Source: Marinilabilia salmonicolor JCM 21150
Lineage (GTDB): Bacteria; Bacteroidota; Bacteroidia; Bacteroidales; Marinilabiliaceae
Direction of reading: 5' to 3'
NCBI RefSeq assembly: GCF_000259075.1
Contig: NZ_AJKI01000044.1
Coordinates: 1 to 64,000, forward strand
DNA: 64,000 bases
The position numbers were made by a program, and so were the translations under genes. A model generated the notes under the pieces. The model saw only the letters and a list, made by a program, of their open reading frames with translations, did no database searches and was not told the DNA's origin. This document shows positions 1-8,658 of the stretch, piece by piece (the stretch's first letter is position 1; the number at the start of each line of letters is the position of its first letter).

Positions 1-121
1 GTTTTTCAGTCATCGCCCGCCTTGCACTTGACGCTTTCTTATCAAGCACACCCAAAAACAGGAGATTTCTTGCTGATATAGAAGGGGGGCGTAGGAACAA
101 CTCCACTCCCAATGGGTGGCT

Positions 122-184
122 CTGGGCTATTGCTCTCAGGCTTTCAGCCTTTTTTCGCCTTACCTGTTTTATAAATAAGGTAGG
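122..184. repeat. Family C repeat fragment
   Basis: This stretch closely matches 37106-37167: both run from CTGGGCTATTGCTCTCAGG through a TTTCAGCCT segment to a short AAGGTAG end. A third, shortened relative lies at 61497-61567. It looks like the right part of a palindromic intergenic repeat whose left part is missing here. No coding potential is seen. Confidence 0.7.
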
Positions 185-189
185 TTAGG

Positions 190-575
190 GGTTGCTGAAA
201 AATAATTAAAAGTCTAATAATAAAACGATTATAGCCAGTGATTTCATTCAAAGTGCAAGGCATTTCAAGTAAATCTTTCAAGAGGTTTGCACGAGTGATG
301 GTTAATAGTCAAAAGTTTTACTGTTCAAAAGATTTTTTCTATGTTAAACGACTTTTTCTGATTAAAAGGCGCGGTGGCCTGTCCGTTTTCCGGACCGGCG
401 GTTAGCGGGAAGCCAAAATGGGCGACTTTTAAGGCCTTGCGCAATGGCTGGAAATTTTGGCTTTCGCGGGCGGATAGGTTAAAACGGACTAGATTTTTTT
501 GTTTCTTTTTGGAGCAATGCCAAAAAGAAAATCAATAAAGAAATTAAAATTGGTCTGCTGAATTTTTCAGCAACC
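190..575. mobile_element. 386-bp non-autonomous element with terminal inverted repeats
   Basis: The ends are perfect 14-bp inverted repeats, GGTTGCTGAAAAAT at 190-203 and ATTTTTCAGCAACC at 562-575. No open frame of useful length lies between them, so it cannot encode its own transposase. The GC-rich middle (about 370-490) contains CCG/CGG-rich segments that could fold. Together with the family C fragment it accounts for the gene-free left edge of the window. It could be the deleted remnant of an insertion sequence or a MITE. Confidence 0.6.
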
Positions 576-610
576 TTTAGGTTAAACAGAAGAATCAGAT
601 TTTTTAATAC

Positions 611-650
611 AAAAGAGGCTGCCAGCATCTACGTTGTGGCAGCCTCTTTT
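611..650. terminator. Bidirectional intrinsic terminator
   Basis: A 14-bp perfect stem (AAAAGAGGCTGCCA at 611-624 with TGGCAGCCTCTTTT at 637-650) closes a 12-nt loop, with T-runs on both strands. It lies about 30 bp beyond the stop codon of the minus-strand glycosidase at 682-1782, so it probably ends that operon. Confidence 0.85.
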
Positions 651-681
651 TGCTTTTTGCAGGTACGACCTTCTGTTTGAC

Positions 682-1782
682 TTATTTTGAGAAAACTTCT
701 GAAGCAAGAGCTTTCCAGTGTTCATCAGTCATGCGGCCGGGTGTGAAGAGGCAAACTCCTGTTGCTCCGTTTTCCAGCGACACGCGGATGGCTCCTTTTA
801 GTTGTTCCGGGGTGAGTCCATGGAGTTCCGGGTCAGATGGTTGGTTATTCTCCGGCAGTTCGGGACGAATAAACAGACCGCTGAAGAGTTCCCCCCGGCC
901 TTTTGTGGCCGAAACACCTTCTTTGGTGACCTCACCAATCCAGTTAACACCTTCCAGGTAAAAGTCGTTGTAATTCATCGGATAAAAGGCGTCAAGGTTC
1001 CACTTGTTCCATTCCTGTCGGACTATTTTTCTTGCTACCGAATGAGGTCCGGGGAAAACTGCCGCTGAGATTTCTTTCCCTTCCTGATGGACGGCATCAG
1101 CCAGTCGGTTGACAATCTTTGTAATCAGATCGTACCGAAATTGCTTCCATTCGGGTACTGCTGATGGATCTTCCACTTTTTTGATGTCAATGCCTGTTTC
1201 AGCTTTAAACCTGCTTGTGCATGAATCGCAGTAACAATAATCAAATTGCGGGTATTCCCGATCCATTACCAGGTCATATTTGTCCCATAAACCGCGGGCA
1301 AGAATTACATCCGGGAAACGGATGTAATCGAGGTGAACCCCATCAATCTCTTCTACTTTTGCGATGCTGACATAGAGGTTTTCCAGAAATTGATAGACCT
1401 CTTCGCGCTCCGGGCATAAAAAAGTGTAGTAGGATACGTAAGCAGGGGCGGTCAAAGCGGATTCTCCCTTGCCATTAACGGCATACCAGGACGAATCCAG
1501 CTTTTCGGAATATCCCTGTACCATGGTGGGTATCCAGGCATGAAATTCCAGTCCGGCTTCTTTGGCTATTTTGCCTACCCGTTGATAAGTGGCCGGATCG
1601 TGACCTCCATTGTACATCAAAGCATCAATGCCTTTATTTTTCAGATCGGAGAAGTTTTGTGCCAGTTCCTGATCAGTGGCTTCTCCGGGGCCTCCCATCC
1701 ATGCATGGACAAGGATTTTTTCTTTGGATGTATTGCAGGCTGTCGCCAGAATGATTAGGAATACAAGAAATAATTTTTGCAT
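682..1782 (-). CDS. GHL10-like glycosidase lipoprotein
   Basis: A 366-residue predicted lipoprotein: a hydrophobic N-terminus ends in a lipobox with Cys16 (LATAC). The rest is a TIM-barrel protein of the GHL10 / family-10-like glycosyl hydrolase type. The motif DGVHLDYIRFPD at 147-158 is the family signature at the end of a core strand, and a CYCDSC segment at 182-187 follows, often seen in such Bacteroidota proteins. The substrate is unknown. It starts 14 bp after the GH92 gene on the same strand, so the pair is probably one operon for surface or periplasmic glycan breakdown. The family call is firm, the exact activity is not. Confidence 0.85.
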   Translation of the reverse strand: MQKLFLVFLIILATACNTSKEKILVHAWMGGPGEATDQELAQNFSDLKNKGIDALMYNGGHDPATYQRVGKIAKEAGLEFHAWIPTMVQGYSEKLDSSWYAVNGKGESALTAPAYVSYYTFLCPEREEVYQFLENLYVSIAKVEEIDGVHLDYIRFPDVILARGLWDKYDLVMDREYPQFDYCYCDSCTSRFKAETGIDIKKVEDPSAVPEWKQFRYDLITKIVNRLADAVHQEGKEISAAVFPGPHSVARKIVRQEWNKWNLDAFYPMNYNDFYLEGVNWIGEVTKEGVSATKGRGELFSGLFIRPELPENNQPSDPELHGLTPEQLKGAIRVSLENGATGVCLFTPGRMTDEHWKALASEVFSK

Positions 1783-1796
1783 AGTTTTTCAGATTG

Positions 1797-4100
1797 TTAT
1801 GGTTTAGTGAAAGAATATGGATAGGCATCTTTAGTCGTACCACGTGACTTATTGGGTGCATCAGTCATTTGGAATTCAATGAAAGCGCCTTCCATCAGAT
1901 CGGAATAGCGGACATAATTCTTGTCCCATGCCTGACCGTTGATATGCATTTCATCAATGTAGCGGTTTTGGCTGCTGCTTTCCGGGGCAGACAGGATGAC
2001 TTTATTGCCGTTTTCCAGGTGAACTGTCATTTTTGGGAACAGAGGAGTTCCCAGTACATATTGGTTGCTTCCGGGCGTGACAGGATAAAATCCCATGGAG
2101 CTGAAAACATACCAGGCTGATGTTTGTCCGTTGTCCTCATCGCCACAATAACCGTCCGGGTCGGGGGTATATAATCTGTCCATTACTTCGCGAAGCCAGT
2201 ATTGTGCTTTCCAGGGTTGTCCGGCATAATTGTAAAGATAAATCATGTGTTGTATGGGCTGATTCCCATGTGCATACTGGCCCATATTCACAATTTGCAT
2301 TTCACGGATTTCGTGGATGGGAAAGCCATAATAAGTGTCGTCAAAGTCGGGGGGCATGGCGAATACTGAGTCGAGCATGGTAATAAAGGTCTCTTCTCCC
2401 CCCATCAAATTGATGAGTCCCTGAGTGTCGTGAAAAACCGACCAGGTATAATGCCAGCTGTTGCCTTCGGTAAAGGCATCGCCCCATTTCAGCGGGTTGA
2501 AAGGTGTCTGAAAAGAGCCGTCTTCATTTTTGCCACGCATAAGGTTGGTCTCCGGATCAAACAGCTTCCGGTAATTCTGACTTCTTTTCTCAAACAATTT
2601 GATCTCCTTTTTGGGGCGGTCCAGCTCTTTTGCTAATTTCCAGATGGTCCAGTCCGCGAATGCATACTCTAAAGTGCGGGCAGCATTTTCATTGATGCCC
2701 ACATCGTAAGGGACATACCCCAGTTCGTTGTAATATTCATGGCCAAGCCGCCCGGTGGCTTCAACTTCCGGATGAACATTCTTCGTGCCATGCAAAACAG
2801 CTTCATAAAGTGTTTCGATGTCATAGCCCCGGAGTCCTTTCAGGTAAGCATCTGCTACCAGCGTGGCAGAGTTGTTGCCAATCATTACGGAGCGATGCCC
2901 GGGACTGGCCCATTCAGGAAGAAAACCACTCTCTTTGTAAGTATTTACAAGTCCTGCCTGGATTTTTTCATTGAGAGAAGGATACATCAGGTTGAAGAAG
3001 GGAAATACTGCGCGGAAAGTGTCCCAGAATCCGTTATCTGTGAACATGTAGCCTGGCAAAACTTTTCCGTTGTAGGGACTGTAATGTACAATGTTTCTCT
3101 CTGAATCGAATTCATAAAACTTACGTGGAAACAACAGTGTGCGGTAAAGGGCTGAATAGAAAATCTCTGTTTCAGCCAGCGTTCCCCCTTCCGGAATCAT
3201 TCGACCCAATTCGCGGTTCCAGATCTCTCTTCCTTTTGTTTTTACCGTTTCAAAATCGTCGGAGCCAATTTCTTTCAAATTGAGATTGGCCTGTTCATGG
3301 CTGATAAAAGAGGAGGCCACCCGTGCATTTACTACTTCTCCTTTATTGGTTTTAAACCTGACGGCAACACCTGAGTGTTCACTCGTAAGTTCGACTTGGT
3401 TTTCTTTTAGTTCATCCTTCTCCCATACACTGTAGGAAGAAAATGGCTTATCGAACTCCACTGCGAAATAATTCCTGAAGTTCTCCGGAACTCCTCCGCT
3501 GTTACGGGTGGAGTAACCGATAATTTTGTTTTCCTCAGGAATCACTTTCACATACGAGCCCTGGTCAAAGGCGTCTATAATTACATAGGATTGATCATTT
3601 TCCGGGAATGTAAACCGGAAGCGGGCAGCGCGTTCTGTGACCGTCAGTTCTGTGGTCACATCGTATTCCGCAAGGTAAACGCTGTAATAATGGGGATTGG
3701 CGGCCTCTGCTTTATGAGAAAACCAGCTGGCTCTTTCTTCTTCATTGATTTTTAATTCACCGGTAACCGGCATCAATGAGAAGTTTCCGTAGTCGTTCAT
3801 CCATGGACTTGGTTGGTGGGTCTGTTTGAACCCTCTGATTTTGTCGGCATCGTAGGCATATTGCCATCCATCACCCATGGGAGCTGTTTGAGGAGTCCAG
3901 AAATTCATTCCCCAGGGTAAGGCAATGGCCGGATAGGTATTCCCATTGGACAAACTGAATTTGGAATCCGTTCCTATCAGCGGGTTAACATAGTCAACCG
4001 GGTCTTTTGACGTTGGGGCGGTAACCTGACATTCAGCTGGTTTGGGTCCGCTCCAGAAAAGCAAGATGGTCAGAATAAGTATCATTCCGGATTTTTTCAT
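1797..4100 (-). CDS. GH92 alpha-mannosidase
   Basis: A 767-residue exported enzyme with a signal peptide over about residues 1-24. The mature N-terminus carries the family opening (DYVNPLIGTDS, then NTYPAIALPWGMN). The C-terminal half has the conserved HGNQP near residue 608 and GDEDNGQTSAWYVFSSMGFY near 650, the region that holds the acidic catalytic and calcium-binding residues in GH92. Length and motif order fit full-length members, which are calcium-dependent exo-acting alpha-mannosidases, mostly alpha-1,2. The linkage it cuts cannot be read from the sequence. The downstream GHL10-like lipoprotein is probably co-transcribed. There is no SusC/SusD pair in the window, so this is not a complete polysaccharide utilisation locus. 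Confidence 0.95.
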   Translation of the reverse strand: MKKSGMILILTILLFWSGPKPAECQVTAPTSKDPVDYVNPLIGTDSKFSLSNGNTYPAIALPWGMNFWTPQTAPMGDGWQYAYDADKIRGFKQTHQPSPWMNDYGNFSLMPVTGELKINEEERASWFSHKAEAANPHYYSVYLAEYDVTTELTVTERAARFRFTFPENDQSYVIIDAFDQGSYVKVIPEENKIIGYSTRNSGGVPENFRNYFAVEFDKPFSSYSVWEKDELKENQVELTSEHSGVAVRFKTNKGEVVNARVASSFISHEQANLNLKEIGSDDFETVKTKGREIWNRELGRMIPEGGTLAETEIFYSALYRTLLFPRKFYEFDSERNIVHYSPYNGKVLPGYMFTDNGFWDTFRAVFPFFNLMYPSLNEKIQAGLVNTYKESGFLPEWASPGHRSVMIGNNSATLVADAYLKGLRGYDIETLYEAVLHGTKNVHPEVEATGRLGHEYYNELGYVPYDVGINENAARTLEYAFADWTIWKLAKELDRPKKEIKLFEKRSQNYRKLFDPETNLMRGKNEDGSFQTPFNPLKWGDAFTEGNSWHYTWSVFHDTQGLINLMGGEETFITMLDSVFAMPPDFDDTYYGFPIHEIREMQIVNMGQYAHGNQPIQHMIYLYNYAGQPWKAQYWLREVMDRLYTPDPDGYCGDEDNGQTSAWYVFSSMGFYPVTPGSNQYVLGTPLFPKMTVHLENGNKVILSAPESSSQNRYIDEMHINGQAWDKNYVRYSDLMEGAFIEFQMTDAPNKSRGTTKDAYPYSFTKP

Positions 4101-4225
4101 AGCACAAGTGATTTAATGATTATTTTTTTCTTTAAATAATTGCTGGTTTATTGAGCTGGTGGGAAGTCTGGCTTATTTGGCTTTTACAGGCCTTTTTTTT
4201 AAGGTTGAGATTTTCTATTAATGCT

Positions 4226-4233
4226 CAAATTTA
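4226..4233 (-). promoter_or_regulatory. Candidate -7 promoter element for the GH92 operon
   Basis: On the minus strand this reads TAAATTTG, an exact match to the Bacteroidota -7 motif TAnnTTTG. It lies about 125 bp upstream of the GH92 start codon. No good -33 TTTG is seen at the usual spacing, so the call rests on the -7 element alone. Confidence 0.45.
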
Positions 4234-4393
4234 GCAAAAGTTGTAAAAAGATCATATACTTGTGTGAAAAAATTAAATAAGTTGGAGGGTGTGTTTTTTT
4301 GAAAGTAATGGGCTTAATGTTTAGCTGTTCAGAATTAAAATTTCCCGTCATAAATGAATTATTTGGGAGATTCAAAGAAAAATCCCCCTCTTT

Positions 4394-4424
4394 TTTGAAT
4401 AATTCTAAATAACCCCTATATTTG
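4394..4424 (+). promoter_or_regulatory. metK promoter (Bacteroidota type)
   Basis: TTTG at 4394-4397 and TATATTTG at 4417-4424 match the Bacteroidota -33 and -7 elements (TTTG, TAnnTTTG) with a 19-bp spacer. Transcription would start near 4430, placing the riboswitch-like element at the very 5' end of the transcript. Confidence 0.8.
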
Positions 4425-4433
4425 CAACATCAA

Positions 4434-4484
4434 AGTGGATGGATTTGCCTGCTTGCAACCACTATAAAACAATGCTAAAATGCG
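4434..4484 (+). promoter_or_regulatory. SAM-II-like riboswitch upstream of metK
   Basis: The leader has the conserved layout of the SAM-II class: GTGG at 4435-4438 pairs with CCAC at 4459-4462, the loop contains ATTTG and GCTTGCA, and the 3' part has TAAAA and GCTAAAA (4474-4480). SAM-II RNAs bind S-adenosylmethionine in a pseudoknot and repress genes of methionine and SAM metabolism, which fits the metK gene downstream. Recognition is by remembered family consensus. The second pseudoknot stem (P2b) is not convincing by eye. GCTAAAA is also one arm of a separate hairpin. Confidence 0.72.
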
Positions 4485-4508
4485 ATTTTAGCTTGCCTTT
4501 TAGTTTTT
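4474..4508 (+). terminator. Candidate attenuator hairpin overlapping the riboswitch
   Basis: GCTAAAAT at 4474-4481 pairs perfectly with ATTTTAGC at 4485-4492 around a GCG loop, followed by the T-rich TTGCCTTTTAGTTTTT. The left arm is the conserved GCTAAAA of the SAM-II core, so ligand-bound and hairpin forms should exclude each other. A second long-range pairing is possible between GGATGGA (4437-4443) and TCCATCC (4508-4514). The tail is interrupted, so termination strength is uncertain. Confidence 0.45.
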
Positions 4509-4584
4509 CCATCCCTTCATATTTTAATTGTTGAATCGTAATTCCGGACTGTTTTGTGTTTGGAATTATTGTAATTGTAATGTT

Positions 4585-5835
4585 ATGGGATATTTATTTA
4601 CCTCGGAATCTGTGTCGGAAGGACATCCCGACAAAGTGGCCGATCAGATTTCTGATGCAGTGCTGGATGAATTGCTGCGTCAGGATTTCAATTCAAAAGT
4701 TGCCTGTGAAACTCTGGTGACTACCGGTTTGGTGGTCGTGAGTGGAGAAATCAGAACATCGGGGTATGTGCCGGTTCAAAAAGTGGCCCGCGATACCATC
4801 AAACGAATTGGTTATACCGAAGCAGATTATATGTTCGATTCGGGTTCATGTGGTGTTATTTCTGCGCTGCACGAACAGAGTGATGACATAAACCGCGGTG
4901 TGGATCGTGACGGCGAAGATAACCAGGGCGCCGGTGACCAGGGAATGATGTTTGGTTACGCCTGTAAGGATACGGAAAACTATATGCCTTTGCCGTTGTA
5001 TCTGTCGCATGTGTTGTTGCAGGAGCTGGCTGATATTCGTCGGGAAGGTAAAGAAATGACCTATTTGCGTCCCGACTCTAAATCGCAGGTAACCATCGGA
5101 TACAATGATGATAATACCCCTGTAAATCTGGATACCATTGTTGTTTCCACTCAGCACGATCCTTTTGATGAGGACGATGATGTGATGCAGAAGAAAATTG
5201 AAGCTGATGTAAGGAATATTCTTATTCCGAGAGTGAAAGCAAAGCTGAGAGAAGATATTCAGCAACTTTTTAAGGATTATAAACTTCATGTGAATCCGAC
5301 AGGACGTTTTGTGATTGGCGGCCCCCATGGTGACACCGGATTGACCGGACGGAAGATTATTGTGGATACCTATGGTGGCAAAGGAGCTCACGGAGGTGGT
5401 GCGTTCTCCGGCAAGGATTGTTCAAAAGTTGACCGTTCTGCCGCTTATGCAACCCGTCATATAGCCAAAAATATGGTGGCAGCCGGACTGGCCGATGAGG
5501 TGCTGGTCCAGGTGGCTTATGCTATTGGGGTGGCCCAACCTGTTGGTTTGTATGTCAATACCTATGGGTCAGCAAATGTGAAGATGACGGATGGTGAGAT
5601 TGCTAAAAAGATCAATGAATTATTTGACCTTCGTCCGGGTAAAATTATCAAACGTCTGGGACTTAAGAATCCGATTTTTACACCTACCGCAGCATACGGG
5701 CATATGGGACGCGATCCCTACACCGACAAAGTGACTTTTCTGGAAAATGGCCAGGAGGTAGAACGAGAAGTAGAGTTCTTTACCTGGGAGAAACTGGATT
5801 ATGTAGATAAAATAAAAGAAGCCTTCGGTTTGTAA
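4585..5835 (+). CDS. metK: S-adenosylmethionine synthase
   Basis: A 416-residue enzyme making S-adenosylmethionine from methionine and ATP in the cytoplasm. The start at 4585 puts the family opening ([20 protein letters not shown]) at residues 5-24; an upstream TTG at 4528 would add 19 residues unlike the family. Signature motifs are GAGDQG from residue 115 and GGGAFSGKD at 270-278, the phosphate-binding loop. All expected parts are present at normal length. It is a single-gene unit: promoter and SAM-II-like leader before it, intrinsic terminator right after it. Product feedback through the leader is the likely control. Confidence 0.98.
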   Translation: MGYLFTSESVSEGHPDKVADQISDAVLDELLRQDFNSKVACETLVTTGLVVVSGEIRTSGYVPVQKVARDTIKRIGYTEADYMFDSGSCGVISALHEQSDDINRGVDRDGEDNQGAGDQGMMFGYACKDTENYMPLPLYLSHVLLQELADIRREGKEMTYLRPDSKSQVTIGYNDDNTPVNLDTIVVSTQHDPFDEDDDVMQKKIEADVRNILIPRVKAKLREDIQQLFKDYKLHVNPTGRFVIGGPHGDTGLTGRKIIVDTYGGKGAHGGGAFSGKDCSKVDRSAAYATRHIAKNMVAAGLADEVLVQVAYAIGVAQPVGLYVNTYGSANVKMTDGEIAKKINELFDLRPGKIIKRLGLKNPIFTPTAAYGHMGRDPYTDKVTFLENGQEVEREVEFFTWEKLDYVDKIKEAFGL

Positions 5836-5855
5836 AGAAGAATCTTTTTTGAAAT

Positions 5856-5890
5856 GCTCCATTCGTTTGTGCGGATGGGGCTTTTTTTTT
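5856..5890 (+). terminator. metK intrinsic terminator
   Basis: GCTCCATTCG at 5856-5865 pairs with CGGATGGGGC at 5872-5881 (ten pairs including G-T wobbles), followed by a run of T residues to 5890. It lies 20 bp after the metK stop. Confidence 0.88.
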
Positions 5891-5902
5891 GCTCATTTTT
5901 AG

Positions 5903-6076
5903 CCTGGTCTATTCATGAGTTTTCGTTATGAGATGTTTAAATACCAATAAATACGGGCAACCGCAAAGAAAATTGATGAAGGGAATAATAATTTATTTTC
6001 AAGTCAATTTTATTGAGGATGCCTGTATTTAGCCGGTAGTTGAACATTGTAATAGATAATTTATGAATAGTTCAGG
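5903..6076. repeat. Family A 174-bp MITE-like element, copy 1
   Basis: One of three elements of exactly 174 bp (others at 18131-18304 and 19878-20051). The ends are inverted repeats, CCTGGTCTATTCATGAG and TTATGAATAGTTCAGG, and the interior is largely self-complementary. This copy is inverted relative to the other two. TTAG directly abuts both ends, a possible target duplication. There is no reading frame, so mobility would need a transposase encoded elsewhere. It fills most of the gap between metK and the ATP-grasp gene. Confidence 0.8.
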
Positions 6077-6148
6077 TTAGAGGGTTTTAAATTTCTTTAT
6101 CGCTCATTCCCTTCTTTTTATACTTGCTTAGGTGGTGTTTGCCAAAAT

Positions 6149-6188
6149 GTTGTTGAAAAAGCCATTGCAGCTACGTAATTTCAACAAC
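6149..6188 (+). promoter_or_regulatory. Hairpin in the leader of the ATP-grasp gene
   Basis: GTTGTTGAAA at 6149-6158 is perfectly complementary to TTTCAACAAC at 6179-6188 with a 20-nt loop. It ends 23 bp before the start codon of the first polysaccharide-block gene. There is no T-run, so it is not an intrinsic terminator. A leader control structure or a protein-binding palindrome is possible. Confidence 0.4.
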
Positions 6189-6211
6189 GAGAACGAATTT
6201 ATTAAACACTT

Positions 6212-7489
6212 ATGCTGGCATCACCATATCCTTTTTTTCAGTCTCTTTCCAGAGAGATTGGGCAGTTGCAATCCGACTATCGGAATTTTGTTCCTTTAAC
6301 TCCGGGACAAATGAAAAACGTGGTAAGCGGGTTGCGTCAGGAATATGTTCCCCTTTTGACCGATGGTGCATTTGCCAATCAGCTTGCCATTGTTCGCGGG
6401 AATGGGAAGGTGGACCTGATGACGGTGGTGTTGGATCCTCATGAACGGGCACTTGCTTTTTATTCGCGGTTCTCGGTGCCGGTTCTTTCTCCTGATTACA
6501 AGACAGAACCACGGAATTTCTGGGCTTTTGTTCTCGATCTGGGAACGAAGATCAGAGCATGTGGCAAAATCCCGGTCCTTACCATAGGAGATGCCGAATG
6601 GTTGCTGGATTCAATGATTGAATTTGGCCTTGAAAGGTTGAATGAGGTTTTTGTTTTCAACCAGGACTATCTTCTTCAGCAAAAGCTGATGGATAAGTTT
6701 TGGCAGTATCAGCTGGCCGGTGAAGCAGGGGTGGACATGCCTTTAACATGGCCTGGAGATGCTGATTTCTGGAAGGAAAAAGCTTCATTGCCATTTCCCG
6801 TGCTTGTGAAAGAGCAACGTGGAAAAAGATTATTCACCGAAACCGGCAGGCAGGCAATAGAGTTATTTTCCCGGGAAGAATTGATCGCTGCAAAGAAAGA
6901 GGTGATTGGGAATGTTCCGGTGATTGTGCAACAAAAGGTGAGCGATGATGGCAGTGAAAATATGTTCAGCATCGGTGCTTTTCGGAATAGGCATACGGGA
7001 CATTCTATTTTGTTTTCTTCACGCCGTATCAGAGCTACCAGAGTTTTTGGGAGTACTGCCCTGTCGGTGAGTGAGCCCTGTCCTGAAGGAGTAAGAGCGG
7101 CCAGGAAATATCTTGATTACATTGATTATCATGGCAGTTGTGAATTGGAGTTTATTTACGACAGTCGTCAGAAAAAACTTCTGTTGCTCGAACTCAATCC
7201 ACGACTGTATAAAACACAATCGCTGGCGACCCATTGTGGCATCAACTTTAATCATTTTGCACTATTAACCGCTATGGGGAAGAATCTTCCTGAACAACCT
7301 CAGCAAATATATGGTCCCCGTTGGTGGCTCGCCTGGGGCGATATTGCTGATGGCATCCGTAAAATGCAAACCGGAAAGTTGAGCTTTCAGGAGTTTATAG
7401 AACCGCTCTCTTTTGATTTTGTGAACGGGATGGATGAACTGGATGATCCCCTGCCGGGATTTGTAAATATTTTTAATGGGAAATTTTAA
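6212..7489 (+). CDS. ATP-grasp domain protein
   Basis: A 425-residue cytoplasmic protein with an N-terminal pre-ATP-grasp region and an ATP-grasp fold over roughly residues 150-350. Visible family parts are the nucleotide-binding lysine region (PFPVLVKEQRGKRLF) and the metal-binding ELNPR segment near residue 329. ATP-grasp enzymes ligate a carboxylate to an amine or thiol through an acyl phosphate. Members in surface-polysaccharide loci are thought to attach amino acids or other groups, but the substrate here is unknown. It heads the first polysaccharide block and is followed after a 163-bp gap by the epimerase. Confidence is high for the fold, low for the role. Confidence 0.82.
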   Translation: MLASPYPFFQSLSREIGQLQSDYRNFVPLTPGQMKNVVSGLRQEYVPLLTDGAFANQLAIVRGNGKVDLMTVVLDPHERALAFYSRFSVPVLSPDYKTEPRNFWAFVLDLGTKIRACGKIPVLTIGDAEWLLDSMIEFGLERLNEVFVFNQDYLLQQKLMDKFWQYQLAGEAGVDMPLTWPGDADFWKEKASLPFPVLVKEQRGKRLFTETGRQAIELFSREELIAAKKEVIGNVPVIVQQKVSDDGSENMFSIGAFRNRHTGHSILFSSRRIRATRVFGSTALSVSEPCPEGVRAARKYLDYIDYHGSCELEFIYDSRQKKLLLLELNPRLYKTQSLATHCGINFNHFALLTAMGKNLPEQPQQIYGPRWWLAWGDIADGIRKMQTGKLSFQEFIEPLSFDFVNGMDELDDPLPGFVNIFNGKF

Positions 7490-7510
7490 ACCTAAATAAA
7501 ACGGATGAAT

Positions 7511-7608
7511 TTTTGGGATTAGAAGTTAATGGTTAGTTTGTCAGGGGCTTTGTGTTTTTGTTCAGGTGGCCAAATGTGTTGGACTATCTAACTTCTAACC
7601 TCCCAAAA
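7511..7608. repeat. Imperfect inverted repeat between ATP-grasp and epimerase genes
   Basis: TTTTGGGA plus TTAGAAGTTA at 7511-7528 pairs with TAACTTCTAA (7589-7598) and TCCCAAAA (7601-7608), 18 pairs interrupted by a 2-nt CC bulge. About 60 nt lie between the arms. It could be a short non-autonomous repeat or an RNA hairpin in an operon gap. No second copy was found in the window. Confidence 0.45.
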
Positions 7609-7652
7609 TCTAATAGTCTGTTGAATAACTATTGTTTAACCAATATCAATCT

Positions 7653-8648
7653 ATGATACACATCAATCAGAAACTAACCGACAAAAAAATTCTGGTTATT
7701 GGAGGAGCCGGCTTTATTGGCAGCTTCGTGGTTGAGGAGTTGCTGAAATACCCTGTGGGAGAGGTGGTGATCTACGATAACTTTGTTCGGGGAAAGCAGG
7801 AGAATATCGAAAAAAGCATGCGTGATAGGCGTTGCCGAATTTTTGAATTCGGGGGGGATATTAGGGATACGGATATCCTGGACAAAGCAATGGAGGGTAT
7901 GGATTATGTGGTTCATCTGGCGGCAATGTGGCTTTTGCACTGTCGCGATTTTCCGCGTACCGCATTTGATGTGAATATTGCCGGTACATTTAATGTACTT
8001 GAGGCATGTGCCCGTCACGGAGTGAAGCGGTTGGTTTATTCCTCGTCAGCATCGGTGTATGGCGACGCGGTGCATGTTCCTATGGAAGAAGATCATCCTT
8101 TTAATAACAAGAACTTTTATGGTGCCACCAAGATTTCGGGAGAAGCTATGTGTCGTGCTTTTTTTGATCGCTATGGGCTCAAATATGTGGGATTACGGTA
8201 TATGAATGTTTATGGGCCCAACCAGGACCAACATGCGGTCTATTCAGGGGTGGTTCCCATTATGTTGAATAAAATTGCACAAAACGAGCTTCCGGTCATT
8301 AATGGTGATGGCTCCCAGGCTTACGATTTTGTTTATGTGCGCGATGTAGCTCGGGCCAATGTTCTTGCCCTGGCTTCTGATGAGACAGATGAGTTTTTCA
8401 ATGTGGGAACTGGTGTGCAGACTTCCGTTCGGGAGTTGTGTGATGCTATCCTGCGCTTGAAAGAGTCAGATCTGGAAGTGCAATATAAACCTTACTCAGA
8501 AGATGACAACCGTCGTTTGGTGAAAAATCGCATTGGGGATACCCGTAAAGCCGCTGATTTGCTCGGATTTATGGCCGAATATACTTTGGAAGACGGACTG
8601 GAGGCCTTGATTGAATGGCGAATTGAAGAGGGAATTGACAAATTATAA
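7653..8648 (+). CDS. NAD-dependent nucleotide-sugar epimerase/dehydratase
   Basis: A 331-residue extended short-chain dehydrogenase/reductase. GGAGFIG at 17-23 is the NAD-binding loop, a Ser-rich SSSAS lies near 130-134, and Tyr156 with Lys160 (YGATK) form the catalytic pair. It resembles UDP-hexose 4-epimerases and related polysaccharide enzymes, which invert a sugar carbon on a UDP-sugar. Precise substrate and position are not determined. I chose the ATG at 7653 because a TTG at 7632 only adds seven residues outside the fold. The next gene starts about 10 bp after the stop. It is part of the first polysaccharide block. Confidence 0.88.
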   Translation: MIHINQKLTDKKILVIGGAGFIGSFVVEELLKYPVGEVVIYDNFVRGKQENIEKSMRDRRCRIFEFGGDIRDTDILDKAMEGMDYVVHLAAMWLLHCRDFPRTAFDVNIAGTFNVLEACARHGVKRLVYSSSASVYGDAVHVPMEEDHPFNNKNFYGATKISGEAMCRAFFDRYGLKYVGLRYMNVYGPNQDQHAVYSGVVPIMLNKIAQNELPVINGDGSQAYDFVYVRDVARANVLALASDETDEFFNVGTGVQTSVRELCDAILRLKESDLEVQYKPYSEDDNRRLVKNRIGDTRKAADLLGFMAEYTLEDGLEALIEWRIEEGIDKL

Positions 8649-8658
8649 TGAAGCAGGT

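Noticed and set aside
1-681. An intact insertion sequence at the left edge
   Set aside because: No transposase-like frame is present between the terminal repeats at 190 and 575.
1797-4100. A full polysaccharide utilisation locus
   Set aside because: No SusC, SusD or dedicated regulator gene was seen within the window; only two glycan genes are present.
4846-5391. A 181-codon minus-strand open frame
   Set aside because: It is antisense within metK and shows no recognisable domain.
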